Positions 17,172 through 26,130 are shown, counted from the stretch's first letter. The stretch: DNA of 64,000 nt from Polynucleobacter corsicus (GCF_018688255.1 NZ_CP061314.1:1550001-1614000), one strand, 5' to 3'. Made by a program: numbers and translations. Notes: a model not told the origin generated them from the sequence alone.

Positions 17172-17951
17172 ATGAGATTACCTATGAAACCAATTTTGAA
17201 CGTGGCCGCCTACTTATTTGTCAGTCTAGACAATTTAATTGAGCTACGCGCCAAGATCCTAGATGAGTGCAATTCTGGCGAGTTAAAGGGCACCATTCTC
17301 TTGACTGGTGAAGGCATCAATATGTTCCTAGCCGGTAGTGAACCTGCATTGCGTCACTTTCTAAATTACTTGCGCCAGGATCCGCGCTTTGCAACCCTTC
17401 AAACCAAAGATAGCTGGTCCGAAACTCAGCCATTCAAGAAGATGTTGGTCAAAATTAAGAATGAAATCATTCGGATGAATCACCCAGCGATTCGTCCAGA
17501 AGAAGGTCGCGCTAACTTCATTACACCAAAAAAGTTACAAGAGTGGCTTGATCGTGGAACCGATGATTTAGGACGCCCAGTAGTCATGGTGGACACACGC
17601 AATGCTTTTGAAGTCGAGTATGGGACTTTTGAAAATGCACTGCATTTTAATATCGAAAAATTTACAGAATTTCCTGCGGCAATTTCAGCTCATAAAGATG
17701 AGTTAGCGGATAAAACTTTAGTAAGCTTTTGCACCGGTGGAATTCGTTGTGAAAAGTCTGGTCTCTACATGCGTGAAATTGGCATGCAACACAGCTATCA
17801 GCTAGAGGGCGGCATCCTCAAGTACTTTGAAGAAGTTGGCTCCGCACACTACAACGGTAGCTGCTTCGTATTTGATGAGCGGGAAGCGCTAGAACCTAAC
17901 CTAGACACCATCCCACTTGAACGCTCGATCCGAAAAAAACAGATCGCCTAA
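17172..17951 (+). CDS. trhO: tRNA uridine-34 hydroxylase TrhO (rhodanese-like, YceA family)
   Basis: Oxygen-dependent enzyme that makes 5-hydroxyuridine at tRNA position 34. 259 residues from ATG 17172, which has GGAG four bases upstream; ATG 17184 and TTG 17145 are alternatives in frame. An N-terminal acylphosphatase-like domain (GTILLTGEGINMFLAG) precedes a rhodanese domain (VDTRNAFEVEYGTF) with the family loop FCTGGIRCEKS carrying C187 and C193. C-terminal LEGGILKYFEEV and a cysteine-bearing tail also fit. It stands alone, divergent from the tctC operon and convergent with the ABM gene. Confidence 0.92.
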   Translation: MRLPMKPILNVAAYLFVSLDNLIELRAKILDECNSGELKGTILLTGEGINMFLAGSEPALRHFLNYLRQDPRFATLQTKDSWSETQPFKKMLVKIKNEIIRMNHPAIRPEEGRANFITPKKLQEWLDRGTDDLGRPVVMVDTRNAFEVEYGTFENALHFNIEKFTEFPAAISAHKDELADKTLVSFCTGGIRCEKSGLYMREIGMQHSYQLEGGILKYFEEVGSAHYNGSCFVFDEREALEPNLDTIPLERSIRKKQIA

Positions 17952-17963
17952 ATACCGAGGGTT

Positions 17964-18266
17964 TTAGCGTGATTTACCCACCAAAGTCATATGCTCAACA
18001 AAAGGTGGTTTTACGAAGAATGGCCCAACAATAGCTCGCCAATCAGCAAAGGCTTCAGACCCCCTAAAGTCCACTGTATGGTTCTCCAGGGTATCCCAGT
18101 AAATCAGCAATAGGTAGCGAGCAGGACTTTCGATACTGCGGTTAACCTTAAAACCCTGGAAGCCTTTAGCTTTAGCAATCACCGTATTGACGCCACGCAA
18201 AATGGCCTCCTCAAACTCAGCGCTCTCAGTTGGGTCAATTTCTATATCGCAGTGCTCTAAAATCAT
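17964..18266 (-). CDS. Antibiotic biosynthesis monooxygenase (ABM) domain protein
   Basis: 100 residues, one dimeric alpha/beta-barrel ABM domain: an N-terminal strand (MILEHCDIEID), a helix, FQGFKVNRSIESPARYLLLIYWDTLENH, and a C-terminal VEHMTLV strand. Family members include quinol and polyketide monooxygenases and heme-degrading enzymes; no residue here fixes a substrate. Short monocistronic gene ending 12 bp from trhO. Confidence 0.8.
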   Translation of the reverse strand: MILEHCDIEIDPTESAEFEEAILRGVNTVIAKAKGFQGFKVNRSIESPARYLLLIYWDTLENHTVDFRGSEAFADWRAIVGPFFVKPPFVEHMTLVGKSR

Positions 18267-18355
18267 GATGCTTCCTTTTTAAAAAGTATTTCTATATCAA
18301 TAGTAAAATTCATTTATAAAAGAAGCTTAATCTAAAAAATATCTGGGCTCGAGAC

Positions 18356-19357
18356 ATGTCTAATATCCTCCATCGGCAAATGCCGATTTTTTTATCTGCC
18401 TTGATTTTTTCATGCACAAGCTTAGTAACGAGTTTCAATACTGCAGCGCAATCAACACAGAGCTACCCCAACAAGCCAATTAAGTTGATTGCCCCAGTGG
18501 CGGCTGGGGGTGGTCTCGATAACATCGCTCGCTCGCTTGCTGAGAAAATGTCCAAGTCGATTGGTCAAACCGTCGTTGTAGAAAATATTGGTGGAGGCGG
18601 AGGTACTATTGCCTCGCAGTCAGTCGCAAAAGCGACCCCAGATGGCTACACCTTAATGGTTGCCTACGTTGGCTCGCATGGAACTAATCCAGCGGTTCGA
18701 AAACTACCCTACGATGCCATAAAAGATTTCACGGCAATTGGCATGATAGGGGCAACGCCAAACGCTCTGGTCATCAATCCTGATTTACCGATTAAAAACT
18801 TCAAAGAATTTATTGATTACGCCAAGAAGAATCCAGACAAAATCAGTTACGGCTCTGCTGGCCCAGGAACATTGACCCATTTAGGGATGGAGCAATTAAA
18901 GCTGGCTGCAGGAATCTCCATGGTTCATGTCCCTTATCGTGGTGTAGGGCCAGCCTATACGGATTTGTTAGCAGGCCAAACTCAAGCGATGCTGCCAACC
19001 CTCTTTGCTGCCATGCCCTACTTAAATACCAATCGAGTTCGTGGCTTAGCCATCACTGGCGCCAAGCGTAATCCTGCTGCACCGAATATTCCTACCTTTA
19101 AGGAGCTTGGCTACAACGGCTTTGATGGGCAGCAATGGTATGGAATCGTTGGCCCCGCCAACCTTCCGCCTGCGATTGTTAAGAAGCTTAATTCGGAGCT
19201 CAATAAGGCATTGGCGCTTCCCGATTTCTCGGAAAAAATGACCAATGAAGCCATGACATTAATGCCGATGTCTCCGCAACAATTTGAAAACTATATTAAA
19301 GAAGATATTGCTCGCTGGGCTAAGGTCGCCAAAGAACGCAATATTGAATTGGAATAA
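18356..19357 (+). CDS. Tripartite tricarboxylate transporter substrate-binding protein (Bug/TctC)
   Basis: 333 residues. Signal peptide ends near TAA-QS at about residue 33, then SYPNKPIKLIAPVAAGGGLDNI and VVVENIGGGGGTIASQSVAKA. First gene of a six-gene unit that continues with MmgE/PrpD, a hydroxyacid dehydrogenase, two CHR halves and a second TctC, so it probably delivers a carboxylate that the following enzymes process (inference). Confidence 0.93.
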   Translation: MSNILHRQMPIFLSALIFSCTSLVTSFNTAAQSTQSYPNKPIKLIAPVAAGGGLDNIARSLAEKMSKSIGQTVVVENIGGGGGTIASQSVAKATPDGYTLMVAYVGSHGTNPAVRKLPYDAIKDFTAIGMIGATPNALVINPDLPIKNFKEFIDYAKKNPDKISYGSAGPGTLTHLGMEQLKLAAGISMVHVPYRGVGPAYTDLLAGQTQAMLPTLFAAMPYLNTNRVRGLAITGAKRNPAAPNIPTFKELGYNGFDGQQWYGIVGPANLPPAIVKKLNSELNKALALPDFSEKMTNEAMTLMPMSPQQFENYIKEDIARWAKVAKERNIELE

Positions 19358-19426
19358 ATTCAGTTACTCGGTTACTCAGCTATTCACTCTCACTAAATTC
19401 GATACTTATAAAAAATAGGAAATCAC

Positions 19427-20800
19427 ATGTCCCAAGTTATTCAAGCAGCATCCGATCTAAATGCGCCACCAGTCACTAAAATATTGGCTGAGTTTGTTAC
19501 TTCACACCCCAGTCAAGGCTGGAGTCCTGAGGTTGACCATGAGGCTCATCGCACCTTTTTAAATTGGCTTGGATGCGCAATTGGCGCAGCTAATCACGAG
19601 AGCGTTGAATCCTCATTAGCTGCTATCCGCGAATTTCAACCAGCACCTCAGGCAAGCATTCTGGGGCGAAAGGATCGCGTTGACATGGGTGGTGCAGCGC
19701 TCATCAATGGCATTAGCTCGCATACCTTTGACTTTGACGACACGCATCTAAAAACGGTGATACACCCTGCAGGACCAGTAGCCTCTGCCATTCTCGCTTT
19801 GGGTGAACATACGAATGTCACAGGCCGTCAAATAGTGGATTCACTCGTTTTAGGAATTGATGTTGCTTGCCGTGTTGGTAATGCTATGTATCCAGACCAC
19901 TACCATCGTGGCTGGCATATCACTGGCTCTACTGGCATGCTAGGCTCTGCTGCAGCTTGCTCACGTCTAATGGGGCTGGATGTCCAGAAAACCACCATGG
20001 CATTAGGCATCGCAGCATCTCAGCCAGTGGGTATGCGTGAGCAATTTGGCACCATGACAAAACCCTTTCACCCAGGCGGTGCAGCACGTGCAGGACAACT
20101 CTCTGCCCTGTTAGCAAAGCATGGCTTTACTGCTAGCCCTAAAGCTTTAGAAGCGGGCCGTGGCTATATGCAAACCGTTTCAACTAAATGTGACTGGTCA
20201 GAAATTGATCGAGAGCTTGGTAAAGCATTTGAGATTTCATTAAACACCTACAAACCATTCGCTTGTGGAATTGTGATCCACCCAGCCATTGATGCGTGCG
20301 CGCAACTCAAAGCACAAGGCGTCAAAGCAGAAGAAGTGGAACGCATTGAATTACGCGCTCATCCACTTGTCCTAGAATTAACTGGTAAGAAAACACCTAA
20401 AGATGGTCTAGAAGGTAAATTCAGCGTCTACCATGGCTGTGCCGTCGGCTTAATTTTCGGTCAAGCGGGTGAAGGTGAATATGCCGATGATATTGTCAAT
20501 CGCCCTGATGTAGTTGCCTTGCGCGCCAAAGTAAACGCCACAACTGATACATCCATCAGTGAAGCATCGGTGGACGTCAAAGCGATTCTGAAGGATGGAA
20601 GAGAAGTCCATATCTTCGTTAAAAATGCAATTGGGTCTGTTGAGAATCCAATGAGCGACGCTAATTTAGAGCAAAAGTTCACTAGCTTGACTGAGCCAGT
20701 GATTGGCAAAGAAAAAACTGCTCAACTCATTGCAGCATTATGGAATCTAGGAAGTGCACCCGATCTCAAGAAAATATTGAGTCTTTGTACTCCCGACTAA
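19427..20800 (+). CDS. MmgE/PrpD-family protein
   Basis: 457 residues, full length for the family, whose known members are 2-methylcitrate dehydratase, cis-aconitate decarboxylase and related hydro-lyases. Family marks include HRTFLNWLGCAIGA, SSHTFDFDDTH (98-107, candidate catalytic acids and histidine), GWHITGSTGMLGSAAA and the KPFACGIVIHPAIDA block. A ribosome site AGGAA precedes ATG. It follows tctC by 69 bp and is followed by a hydroxyacid dehydrogenase, not by prpB or prpC, so propionate degradation is unlikely and the substrate is open. Confidence 0.88.
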   Translation: MSQVIQAASDLNAPPVTKILAEFVTSHPSQGWSPEVDHEAHRTFLNWLGCAIGAANHESVESSLAAIREFQPAPQASILGRKDRVDMGGAALINGISSHTFDFDDTHLKTVIHPAGPVASAILALGEHTNVTGRQIVDSLVLGIDVACRVGNAMYPDHYHRGWHITGSTGMLGSAAACSRLMGLDVQKTTMALGIAASQPVGMREQFGTMTKPFHPGGAARAGQLSALLAKHGFTASPKALEAGRGYMQTVSTKCDWSEIDRELGKAFEISLNTYKPFACGIVIHPAIDACAQLKAQGVKAEEVERIELRAHPLVLELTGKKTPKDGLEGKFSVYHGCAVGLIFGQAGEGEYADDIVNRPDVVALRAKVNATTDTSISEASVDVKAILKDGREVHIFVKNAIGSVENPMSDANLEQKFTSLTEPVIGKEKTAQLIAALWNLGSAPDLKKILSLCTPD

Positions 20801-20827
20801 CCCACCCTAAAGAAGAAAGCAGTCATC

Positions 20828-21802
20828 ATGGCCAAATTACCGAATATCGTCATCCTCGGAGATTACGAGCGCGCCCTGCGTCGCTTCTCTCAATGGGATC
20901 GGATAGAGCAAAATTCACATCTCATAATTCATCATGAGCCATTGCGAGATGAGGCCTTATATGAGGCAGTCAAAGATGCTGATGTCATTGCCATCGTACG
21001 TGACCGCTCCCCTTTTAATGAAGCCATGATTGCGAGGCTGCCAAAGCTCAAATTATTGATGTTCACAGGCAAGCGCAATGGCACGCTAGATAGCGCCGCC
21101 CTTCTTTCTCGTAATATTCCAATTGCCTGCACGCCAGGAGGCCCTTCGAAAGAAACTACTGCCGAATTAACCTGGGCATTAATTTTGGGTGCGTCAAAAC
21201 AATTGGTTCGCCAAAATCATCTCGTGAGCTCTGGTGGCTGGCGCGATGAACTCTCCGTTCTACCCATGCTCTGCGGTGAGCGTTTAGGCGTTCTTGGTCT
21301 TGGCGCCATCGGCAGCGCCGTTGCTCGTGTTGGTAGGGCATTCGGTATGGAGATTGTTACCTGGAGCCCTAACATGACTCCAGAACGTGCTGCAATTGAA
21401 AATGCCACTTCCGTCAGTCTCGATGAATTACTACGCACATCGAAAGTAGTTACTATGCACTTAGTAGCAGGCCCCGGAACTAAGGGCTTGATCAGCGCTG
21501 ATCAACTCGCCTTAATGCGCCCTGACTCCATTCTGGTCAATACCTCGCGCTCTGCATTGATTAATATGTCCGACTTATGCGCAGCCCTCAAAAAAGGTTG
21601 CCCCGGCCAAGCTGCCATCGACGTATTTGATATTGAACCATTACCATCCAATGATCCCTTACGCAGCACCCCAAATTTATTGGCCACTCCCCACCTAGGC
21701 TTTATCGCAGAGCCTGTCTTTAAAATGTTCTCTCAGGGGATTACTGAAACTCTGGAAGCATGGTTGGATCAAAAGCCAGTACCTCATCCATACCAGCCTT
21801 AA
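20828..21802 (+). CDS. D-2-hydroxyacid dehydrogenase (phosphoglycerate dehydrogenase superfamily)
   Basis: 324 residues. Nucleotide-binding GLGAIG at 157-162; catalytic triad R241 (NTSRSALI), E270 (FDIEPLP) and H289 (ATPHLGF). It reduces 2-keto acids or oxidises D-2-hydroxy acids with NAD(P). Placed 27 bp after MmgE/PrpD in the same operon, so it probably acts on the same carboxylate pathway. Its 3' end is overlapped by the assigned start of the first CHR gene. Confidence 0.9.
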   Translation: MAKLPNIVILGDYERALRRFSQWDRIEQNSHLIIHHEPLRDEALYEAVKDADVIAIVRDRSPFNEAMIARLPKLKLLMFTGKRNGTLDSAALLSRNIPIACTPGGPSKETTAELTWALILGASKQLVRQNHLVSSGGWRDELSVLPMLCGERLGVLGLGAIGSAVARVGRAFGMEIVTWSPNMTPERAAIENATSVSLDELLRTSKVVTMHLVAGPGTKGLISADQLALMRPDSILVNTSRSALINMSDLCAALKKGCPGQAAIDVFDIEPLPSNDPLRSTPNLLATPHLGFIAEPVFKMFSQGITETLEAWLDQKPVPHPYQP

Positions 21803-22344
21803 CACTTTTGAAAACACTCACTCCAACAGAATTATTTATTACCTTTAGCAAGATCGGTATGTCTGGTTTTGGTGGAGTGCTACCTTGGGCTCGCCGCACT
21901 CTGGTAGAGCAAGACAAGGTGCTCAGTTCAGAAGAGTTCAGCGCTATTCTTGGGATATGTCAGATTGTTCCAGGACCCAATATTCTCAATCTCGCTGTCT
22001 GCATTGGCTCACGCCTTTGTGGAGCTAAGGGTGCCTTTGCCGCAGCGCTTGGCCTGACCCTTGGGCCAATCTGTATTGTGATGTTGCTAGCAGTCTTGTA
22101 TCAGCATTACAGTAACTTAGAGAGTGTTCAAGGCCTACTCAGAGGCATCTCTGCAGTGGGCGTGGGATTAATCGCCTCCACTGGTATCAAAATGTTGCGT
22201 GATGAGTTTAAATACCCCGCAATGCTTTTGGTCGTAGCTCTGACAGTGACGGCCGCAAGCTATTTCCATCTTGGCCTTGGCTGGGTTGTTCTCCTGGTAT
22301 CGCCGCTTGCCTTGCTTTTAGCATTCAAGAAGGCTCGCAAGTAA
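21760..22344 (+). CDS. CHR-family transporter, N-terminal half protein
   Basis: 194 residues, six or so hydrophobic segments. Has the CHR-domain marks SGFGGVLPWARRTLVEQD and QIVPGPNILNLAVCIG. CHR (ChrA) proteins are chromate/anion transporters; here the two homologous halves are separate genes, the short-chain paired form. The ATG at 21760 overlaps the dehydrogenase by 43 bp; a TTG near 21809 would avoid most of this, so the true start is uncertain. Being inside a carboxylate operon suggests a substrate other than chromate (inference). Confidence 0.85.
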   Translation: MVGSKASTSSIPALTLLKTLTPTELFITFSKIGMSGFGGVLPWARRTLVEQDKVLSSEEFSAILGICQIVPGPNILNLAVCIGSRLCGAKGAFAAALGLTLGPICIVMLLAVLYQHYSNLESVQGLLRGISAVGVGLIASTGIKMLRDEFKYPAMLLVVALTVTAASYFHLGLGWVVLLVSPLALLLAFKKARK

Positions 22345-22865
22345 TGGGCATACTCCTCGGTTTGTTCTTAAAGCTTTCTGCTTTTTCTTTGATTGCCTTC
22401 GGCGGAATCAATGCATTACTTCCCAGCCTTTTAGAGCTTTCGGTTAATCAAGAACGGTGGATAGACCTACAAACTTTTGCTGATTACTTTGCGATTGCTC
22501 AAGCTGCTCCCGGCCCAAATTTTATGACGGTCACTCTGATCGGCTGGCATGTTGGAGGGATTCTGGGGGCGCTACTAGCCACTTTTGCTATTGCCTGGCC
22601 ATCATCTATTTTGGTGTACTTTGTGCAACGACTGATCCTGAGTATGAATGACGAACAAAAAAAGAAGGCGATTCAGTACGCTGCTGCTGCACTAGCAATT
22701 GGCTTAGTTCTCTCTTCTGCGTGGCAGATTGCACTGCAAATCAATCATAGCTATGCTGCTTATGGATTGACTCTACTAACTATTGGGATGACAGTCTTTA
22801 CCCGCTGGCATCCTTTATATTTGATTGCACTGGGCGCAGCCCTTGGAACAATGGGATTGATATGA
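22344..22865 (+). CDS. CHR-family transporter, C-terminal half protein
   Basis: 173 residues with the second CHR domain: AFGGINALLPSLLELSV, FADYFAIAQAAPGPNFMTVTLIGW and several hydrophobic helices. It starts on the last base of the partner's stop codon (TAATG) and its own stop overlaps the next tctC by four bases, so the three genes are tightly coupled. It would pair with the upstream half to make one transporter. Confidence 0.87.
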   Translation: MGILLGLFLKLSAFSLIAFGGINALLPSLLELSVNQERWIDLQTFADYFAIAQAAPGPNFMTVTLIGWHVGGILGALLATFAIAWPSSILVYFVQRLILSMNDEQKKKAIQYAAAALAIGLVLSSAWQIALQINHSYAAYGLTLLTIGMTVFTRWHPLYLIALGAALGTMGLI

Positions 22866-23839
22866 AACTGACTTCACTTCTGAGTATGACTATTGCCGGC
22901 GCAGCGCTCTCCTTGGCGCTGACTTCGCAGGCTCAAAATAGCTACCCTAGCAAATCCATTAATTTAATAGTGCCTTATGGTGCGGGTGGCAGCGCAGATT
23001 CTCGGAGCAGACAACTGGCTCAGAAAATGAGCGTCATTCTGAAGCAAGCGATTGTGGTTGATAACAAACCAGGTGCTGGCGGAAACATTGGAACTGAGTT
23101 TGTTGCAAGAGCGGTTCCGGATGGCTACACCATTGGTATGGGCAACTTTGCACCAATAGCAGTAAACAAAACGCTTTTTGGAAACTTACGCTATGACCCA
23201 GAAACTGCTCTAACTCCCATCATCCTAGTAGAAAAGGGGCCGCTGATTTTAGTAGTGAATCCGAACTCCCAATACAAGACTATTCAAGATATCGTTACAG
23301 CAGCCAAAGCAAAACCAGGGACCCTGACATTCTCCTCGGGAGGAATCGGCGGCAGCCATCAACTCTCAGCCGAGCTGTTTATGCAAAATGCTGGCATCCA
23401 AATGATTCATGTACCTTACAAGAGTGGTTCTGCTGCGCTGACCGATTTGATGGCAGGCAACGTCGACATGATGTTTGATCAGATGTACTCTGCAGTGCCG
23501 AGTATTAGGGCAGATAAACTGCGCCCTATTGCTATTACGAGCAAGAAAAGATCTCCGCTCTTTCCGAGTGTCCCTAGTTTTGTGGAGCTTGGTTACCCTA
23601 AAGTTGAAGTGCTTAATTGGCAAGGCTTTATTGCGCCTGCTGGCACACCTAAACCCATTATCGATATATTAAATAAAGCCGCTAATGAGGCGCTTAAAGA
23701 TCCCCAACTCAGAGAGTTGATGCTCTCCCAAGGAAATGAAATTGGCGGCGGAAGTCCCGCTGATTTTGCAGCCCTCATTAAATCAGAAGCTGCAAAATGG
23801 AGTGCTGTAGTCAAGGCTGGAAATATTAAGCCCGAGTAA
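22862..23839 (+). CDS. Tripartite tricarboxylate transporter substrate-binding protein (Bug/TctC)
   Basis: 325 residues. Signal peptide ends after TSQA (about residue 24), then NSYPSKSINLIVPYGAGGSADS and the GAGGNIGTEFVARA block. ATGA overlap with the second CHR gene ties a periplasmic carboxylate-binding protein directly to the CHR pair. Last gene of the operon; the crcB gene converges 15 bp away. Confidence 0.93.
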   Translation: MKLTSLLSMTIAGAALSLALTSQAQNSYPSKSINLIVPYGAGGSADSRSRQLAQKMSVILKQAIVVDNKPGAGGNIGTEFVARAVPDGYTIGMGNFAPIAVNKTLFGNLRYDPETALTPIILVEKGPLILVVNPNSQYKTIQDIVTAAKAKPGTLTFSSGGIGGSHQLSAELFMQNAGIQMIHVPYKSGSAALTDLMAGNVDMMFDQMYSAVPSIRADKLRPIAITSKKRSPLFPSVPSFVELGYPKVEVLNWQGFIAPAGTPKPIIDILNKAANEALKDPQLRELMLSQGNEIGGGSPADFAALIKSEAAKWSAVVKAGNIKPE

Positions 23840-23854
23840 GCTAGATGCACAAAC

Positions 23855-24232
23855 TTACTTCAGCGCTTGGTAAGTCAGAATACCTAAAAAGGTTAGGCAG
23901 AGTGAGCCAACTAAATGTAAGAGCGCAGTACCTAGCGCCCAACTCACTTCGCCACGCTGCATAAAACCAACCACTTCGGCAGAGAAGCTGGAGAAAGTAG
24001 TGAGGCCACCCAAGAATCCCGTAATCACGAATAGCTTCCATTCAGGGGAGAGGCTTTGATTATTGCCAAAAAAAGCTACGGCAATACCGATGAAATATCC
24101 GCCAACCATATTGGAAATAAAAGTACCTAATGGAAGAGTTGAGGTAACGCTGACTGTGAGGAGATTAAAGCCCGCTCTCAGCAAAGCACCAAGACCGGCG
24201 CCAAAAAAAATTGCAAAAATAGATAGCCACAT
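23855..24232 (-). CDS. crcB: Fluoride exporter CrcB/Fluc
   Basis: 125 residues with four hydrophobic helices, usual length for the dual-topology fluoride channel. Conserved GALLRAG, N41 in TFISNMVGGYFIG, and the central GFLGGLTTFSSFS loop at 72-84 that holds the sodium site and the phenylalanine box. It sits 9 bp downstream of the DODA-type dioxygenase gene, so it is expressed from that operon; there is no space for its own fluoride riboswitch. Confidence 0.94.
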   Translation of the reverse strand: MWLSIFAIFFGAGLGALLRAGFNLLTVSVTSTLPLGTFISNMVGGYFIGIAVAFFGNNQSLSPEWKLFVITGFLGGLTTFSSFSAEVVGFMQRGEVSWALGTALLHLVGSLCLTFLGILTYQALK

Positions 24233-24241
24233 ATTCGATAT

Positions 24242-25021
24242 TTATTGGATTGAAAAAGTGAGCATGCTAATAGAACCCATCTCTACTCCATCAATCAATA
24301 CTTTAGGGGTCTCATTTTGCTCTTGTAGGGCAAGCGCGTATAGAGCTGGCCAATAGTGCTCAGGGGTCGGAATAGATAGATGCGCGGCATCACCGCACTG
24401 CTCCCAATTAATTAAATTATCGTGATGATTGGCGCGCATCTCAGAAACAAAAAAATCATTGAACTTCATAGCCCATGGATAAGGTGTTGCACCGTCTTCC
24501 CAATGAATAGTGCGCAAGTTATGCACAACATTACCGCTAGCTAGAATCAAGATATTCTCGTCACGCAAAGGTCGTAATTTTTTAGCAAGCTCATAGTGCT
24601 CAGTCGCAGACATGGAGCCATCTAGACTCAGTTGCACTACTGGTACATCTGCATTTGGATAAAGGTATGTCAGAACAGACCATGCGCCGTGATCAATACC
24701 CCACTCGTTCTCCTCAAGCACTACGGGAACATCCAACAATTCTTTTACGCGATCTGCCAGTGCAGGACTACCTGGTACTGGATATTGAATATCAAAAAGG
24801 GCTTGCGGAAATCCGCCAAAGTCATGAATGGTTTTAGGTTTGGGCATTGCAGTAACCCACACTCCGCGGGTTACCCAATGGGCCGAGATGACCAAGATGG
24901 CATCTGGGCGTTTAAGTGATTTACCAAGATTGGCCCAAGCAGCTGTATAGCGATTGGGTTCAATGGCGTACATTGGACTGCCATGGCCAGCAAATACTGC
25001 AGGTTGGCGATGGCTAGTCAT
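24242..25021 (-). CDS. DODA-type extradiol ring-cleavage dioxygenase (YgiD-like)
   Basis: 259 residues of the class III (LigB) extradiol family, usual length for YgiD/4,5-DOPA dioxygenases. Metal and catalytic histidines are visible: H13 (AGHGSP), H48 (SAHW), H111 (IDHGAW) and H168 (GNVVHNL). It cleaves a catechol-like ring next to a hydroxyl; the natural substrate in bacteria is generally not known. Between a 45-residue membrane peptide gene (9 bp upstream) and crcB (9 bp downstream), so all are probably one transcript. Confidence 0.9.
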   Translation of the reverse strand: MTSHRQPAVFAGHGSPMYAIEPNRYTAAWANLGKSLKRPDAILVISAHWVTRGVWVTAMPKPKTIHDFGGFPQALFDIQYPVPGSPALADRVKELLDVPVVLEENEWGIDHGAWSVLTYLYPNADVPVVQLSLDGSMSATEHYELAKKLRPLRDENILILASGNVVHNLRTIHWEDGATPYPWAMKFNDFFVSEMRANHHDNLINWEQCGDAAHLSIPTPEHYWPALYALALQEQNETPKVLIDGVEMGSISMLTFSIQ

Positions 25022-25030
25022 TAATGCAAA

Positions 25031-25168
25031 TTAGCCGAATACGTAGCCAGTGTGAGCCGCAACCAACGCAAACAAAATAGCCAAACTAGTAGCAGCCGCC
25101 AACATCACGATCAAAGTGATGATTTTCTTATTGATTTCTTCTTTCGACTCTTTATGCCATTCGTTCAT
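25031..25168 (-). CDS. Small single-pass membrane protein, 45 residues, unrecognised
   Basis: ATG at 25168 with AGGGG six bases upstream opens a 45-codon frame ending at TAA 25031-25033. A charged N-terminus (MNEWHKESKEEINKK) is followed by about 28 hydrophobic residues rich in A, L, I and V and a short GYVFG tail, a clear single membrane helix. It lies 9 bp before the dioxygenase gene. I do not recognise the family; good ribosome site, composition and operon spacing are why I call it real. Confidence 0.7.
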   Translation of the reverse strand: MNEWHKESKEEINKKIITLIVMLAAATSLAILFALVAAHTGYVFG

Positions 25169-25212
25169 GCTAAACCCCTATTAAACACATTATTTGATAG
25201 TGTAATTATCCA

Positions 25213-25380
25213 CTATCGGCCGCGACCAGCCTTGCGCATCATGGCTTTTCCACCCCCAAAGCCTGCCTGAGGCCTGCCGCCAGGACCAGACGGACCTTTT
25301 GGGGCTGGTGGACGGGCTGCTGGCTTAGCTGCTGTGGGCTTAGCGGGGGTCTTTGATTCAGGTTTTTTATCGTCTGTCAC
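25213..25380 (-). CDS. Small basic Pro/Ala/Gly/Lys-rich protein, 55 residues, unrecognised
   Basis: GTG start at 25380 with GGAG six bases upstream; the frame closes at TAG 25213-25215. The N-terminal 30 residues are low-complexity K, P and A (TPAKPTAAKPAARPPAPKG), then a glycine-rich part and the basic end GKAMMRKAGRGR. Likely disordered and highly positive, so nucleic-acid or ribosome contact is possible, but this is a guess from composition. It starts 28 bp from the divergent M50 protease start and is 44 bp upstream of the 45-residue gene. Confidence 0.6.
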   Translation of the reverse strand: MTDDKKPESKTPAKPTAAKPAARPPAPKGPSGPGGRPQAGFGGGKAMMRKAGRGR

Positions 25381-25408
25381 TTTTTGCTCCTATGGATATC
25401 ATATTGTC

Positions 25409-26071
25409 ATGATTACTGACTATTCTATCCAAGCCGTTGCCATTAATGCGATTCCTTTGATTTTTGCCATCACCATTCATGAGGCTGCCCATGGCTATGC
25501 AGCCCGTCTATTTGGTGACAATACCGCCTATATGCTTGGGAGAGTCAGTCTCAACCCCATTAAACATATAGATCCTGTGGGTACTATCCTCATTCCCCTG
25601 CTGTTAATTCTGAGTGGGTCCCCCTTTTTAGTGGGCTATGCCAAGCCAGTTCCAGTCAATTTTGGGCGTCTACGTAACCCCCGAATTGACTCTATCTGGG
25701 TAGCCTTAGCCGGACCTGGATCCAATTTCATCCAAGCCCTCATTTGGGCCATCTTCCTGATCATCCTCTTTGGTTTTGACGTGAATGAGCGATTCCTCTT
25801 AGCCATGGCTCAAGCGGGCATCACCTGGAACTTGGTCTTACTGGTGTTTAACCTCTTCCCTCTGCCCCCACTAGATGGCGGTCGCATTTTGGCGAGCTTA
25901 TTGCCAGCACGACAATCCATCGCCTTTGGAAAACTAGAGCCTTACGGATTCTTTATTGTTCTGGCCCTCATCTTCACGGGCGTCATTGGCAGCTTTTGGA
26001 TGGAGCCCTTGACAGCCTTTTTTAAGAATGTTGTTTACTTTGTCACACTTCCCCTGCAAATGCTTTTCTGA
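25409..26071 (+). CDS. Site-2 protease family (M50) membrane zinc metalloprotease
   Basis: 220 residues from ATG 25409, selected because the frame further upstream runs through the divergent promoter region and small gene. Zinc motif HEAAH (H24, E25, H28) lies in the first helix and the third ligand D156 in LFPLPPLDGGRIL. Several membrane segments. The short form without a PDZ domain is common in bacteria near tRNA-synthetase and scp genes and its substrates are unknown. The ribosome site is weak (GGAT). Confidence 0.9.
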   Translation: MITDYSIQAVAINAIPLIFAITIHEAAHGYAARLFGDNTAYMLGRVSLNPIKHIDPVGTILIPLLLILSGSPFLVGYAKPVPVNFGRLRNPRIDSIWVALAGPGSNFIQALIWAIFLIILFGFDVNERFLLAMAQAGITWNLVLLVFNLFPLPPLDGGRILASLLPARQSIAFGKLEPYGFFIVLALIFTGVIGSFWMEPLTAFFKNVVYFVTLPLQMLF

Positions 26072-26130
26072 AGTATTCTAAAAATTCGAATTGATCAGCA
26101 GTAACCCACTGACCTCACTGGAGCTTAACT

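Noticed and set aside
19427..20800. Calling the MmgE/PrpD gene 2-methylcitrate dehydratase (prpD)
   Set aside because: No prpB, prpC or acnD nearby; the family has other functions and the neighbours are TctC and a hydroxyacid dehydrogenase.
24233..24241. Possible fluoride riboswitch before crcB
   Set aside because: Only nine bases separate crcB from the upstream gene, and no crcB-motif fold is seen before the operon's first genes.
25392..25412. Six-codon leader frame (MDIILS) overlapping the M50 protease start
   Set aside because: Too short and without its own convincing signal; could arise by chance.
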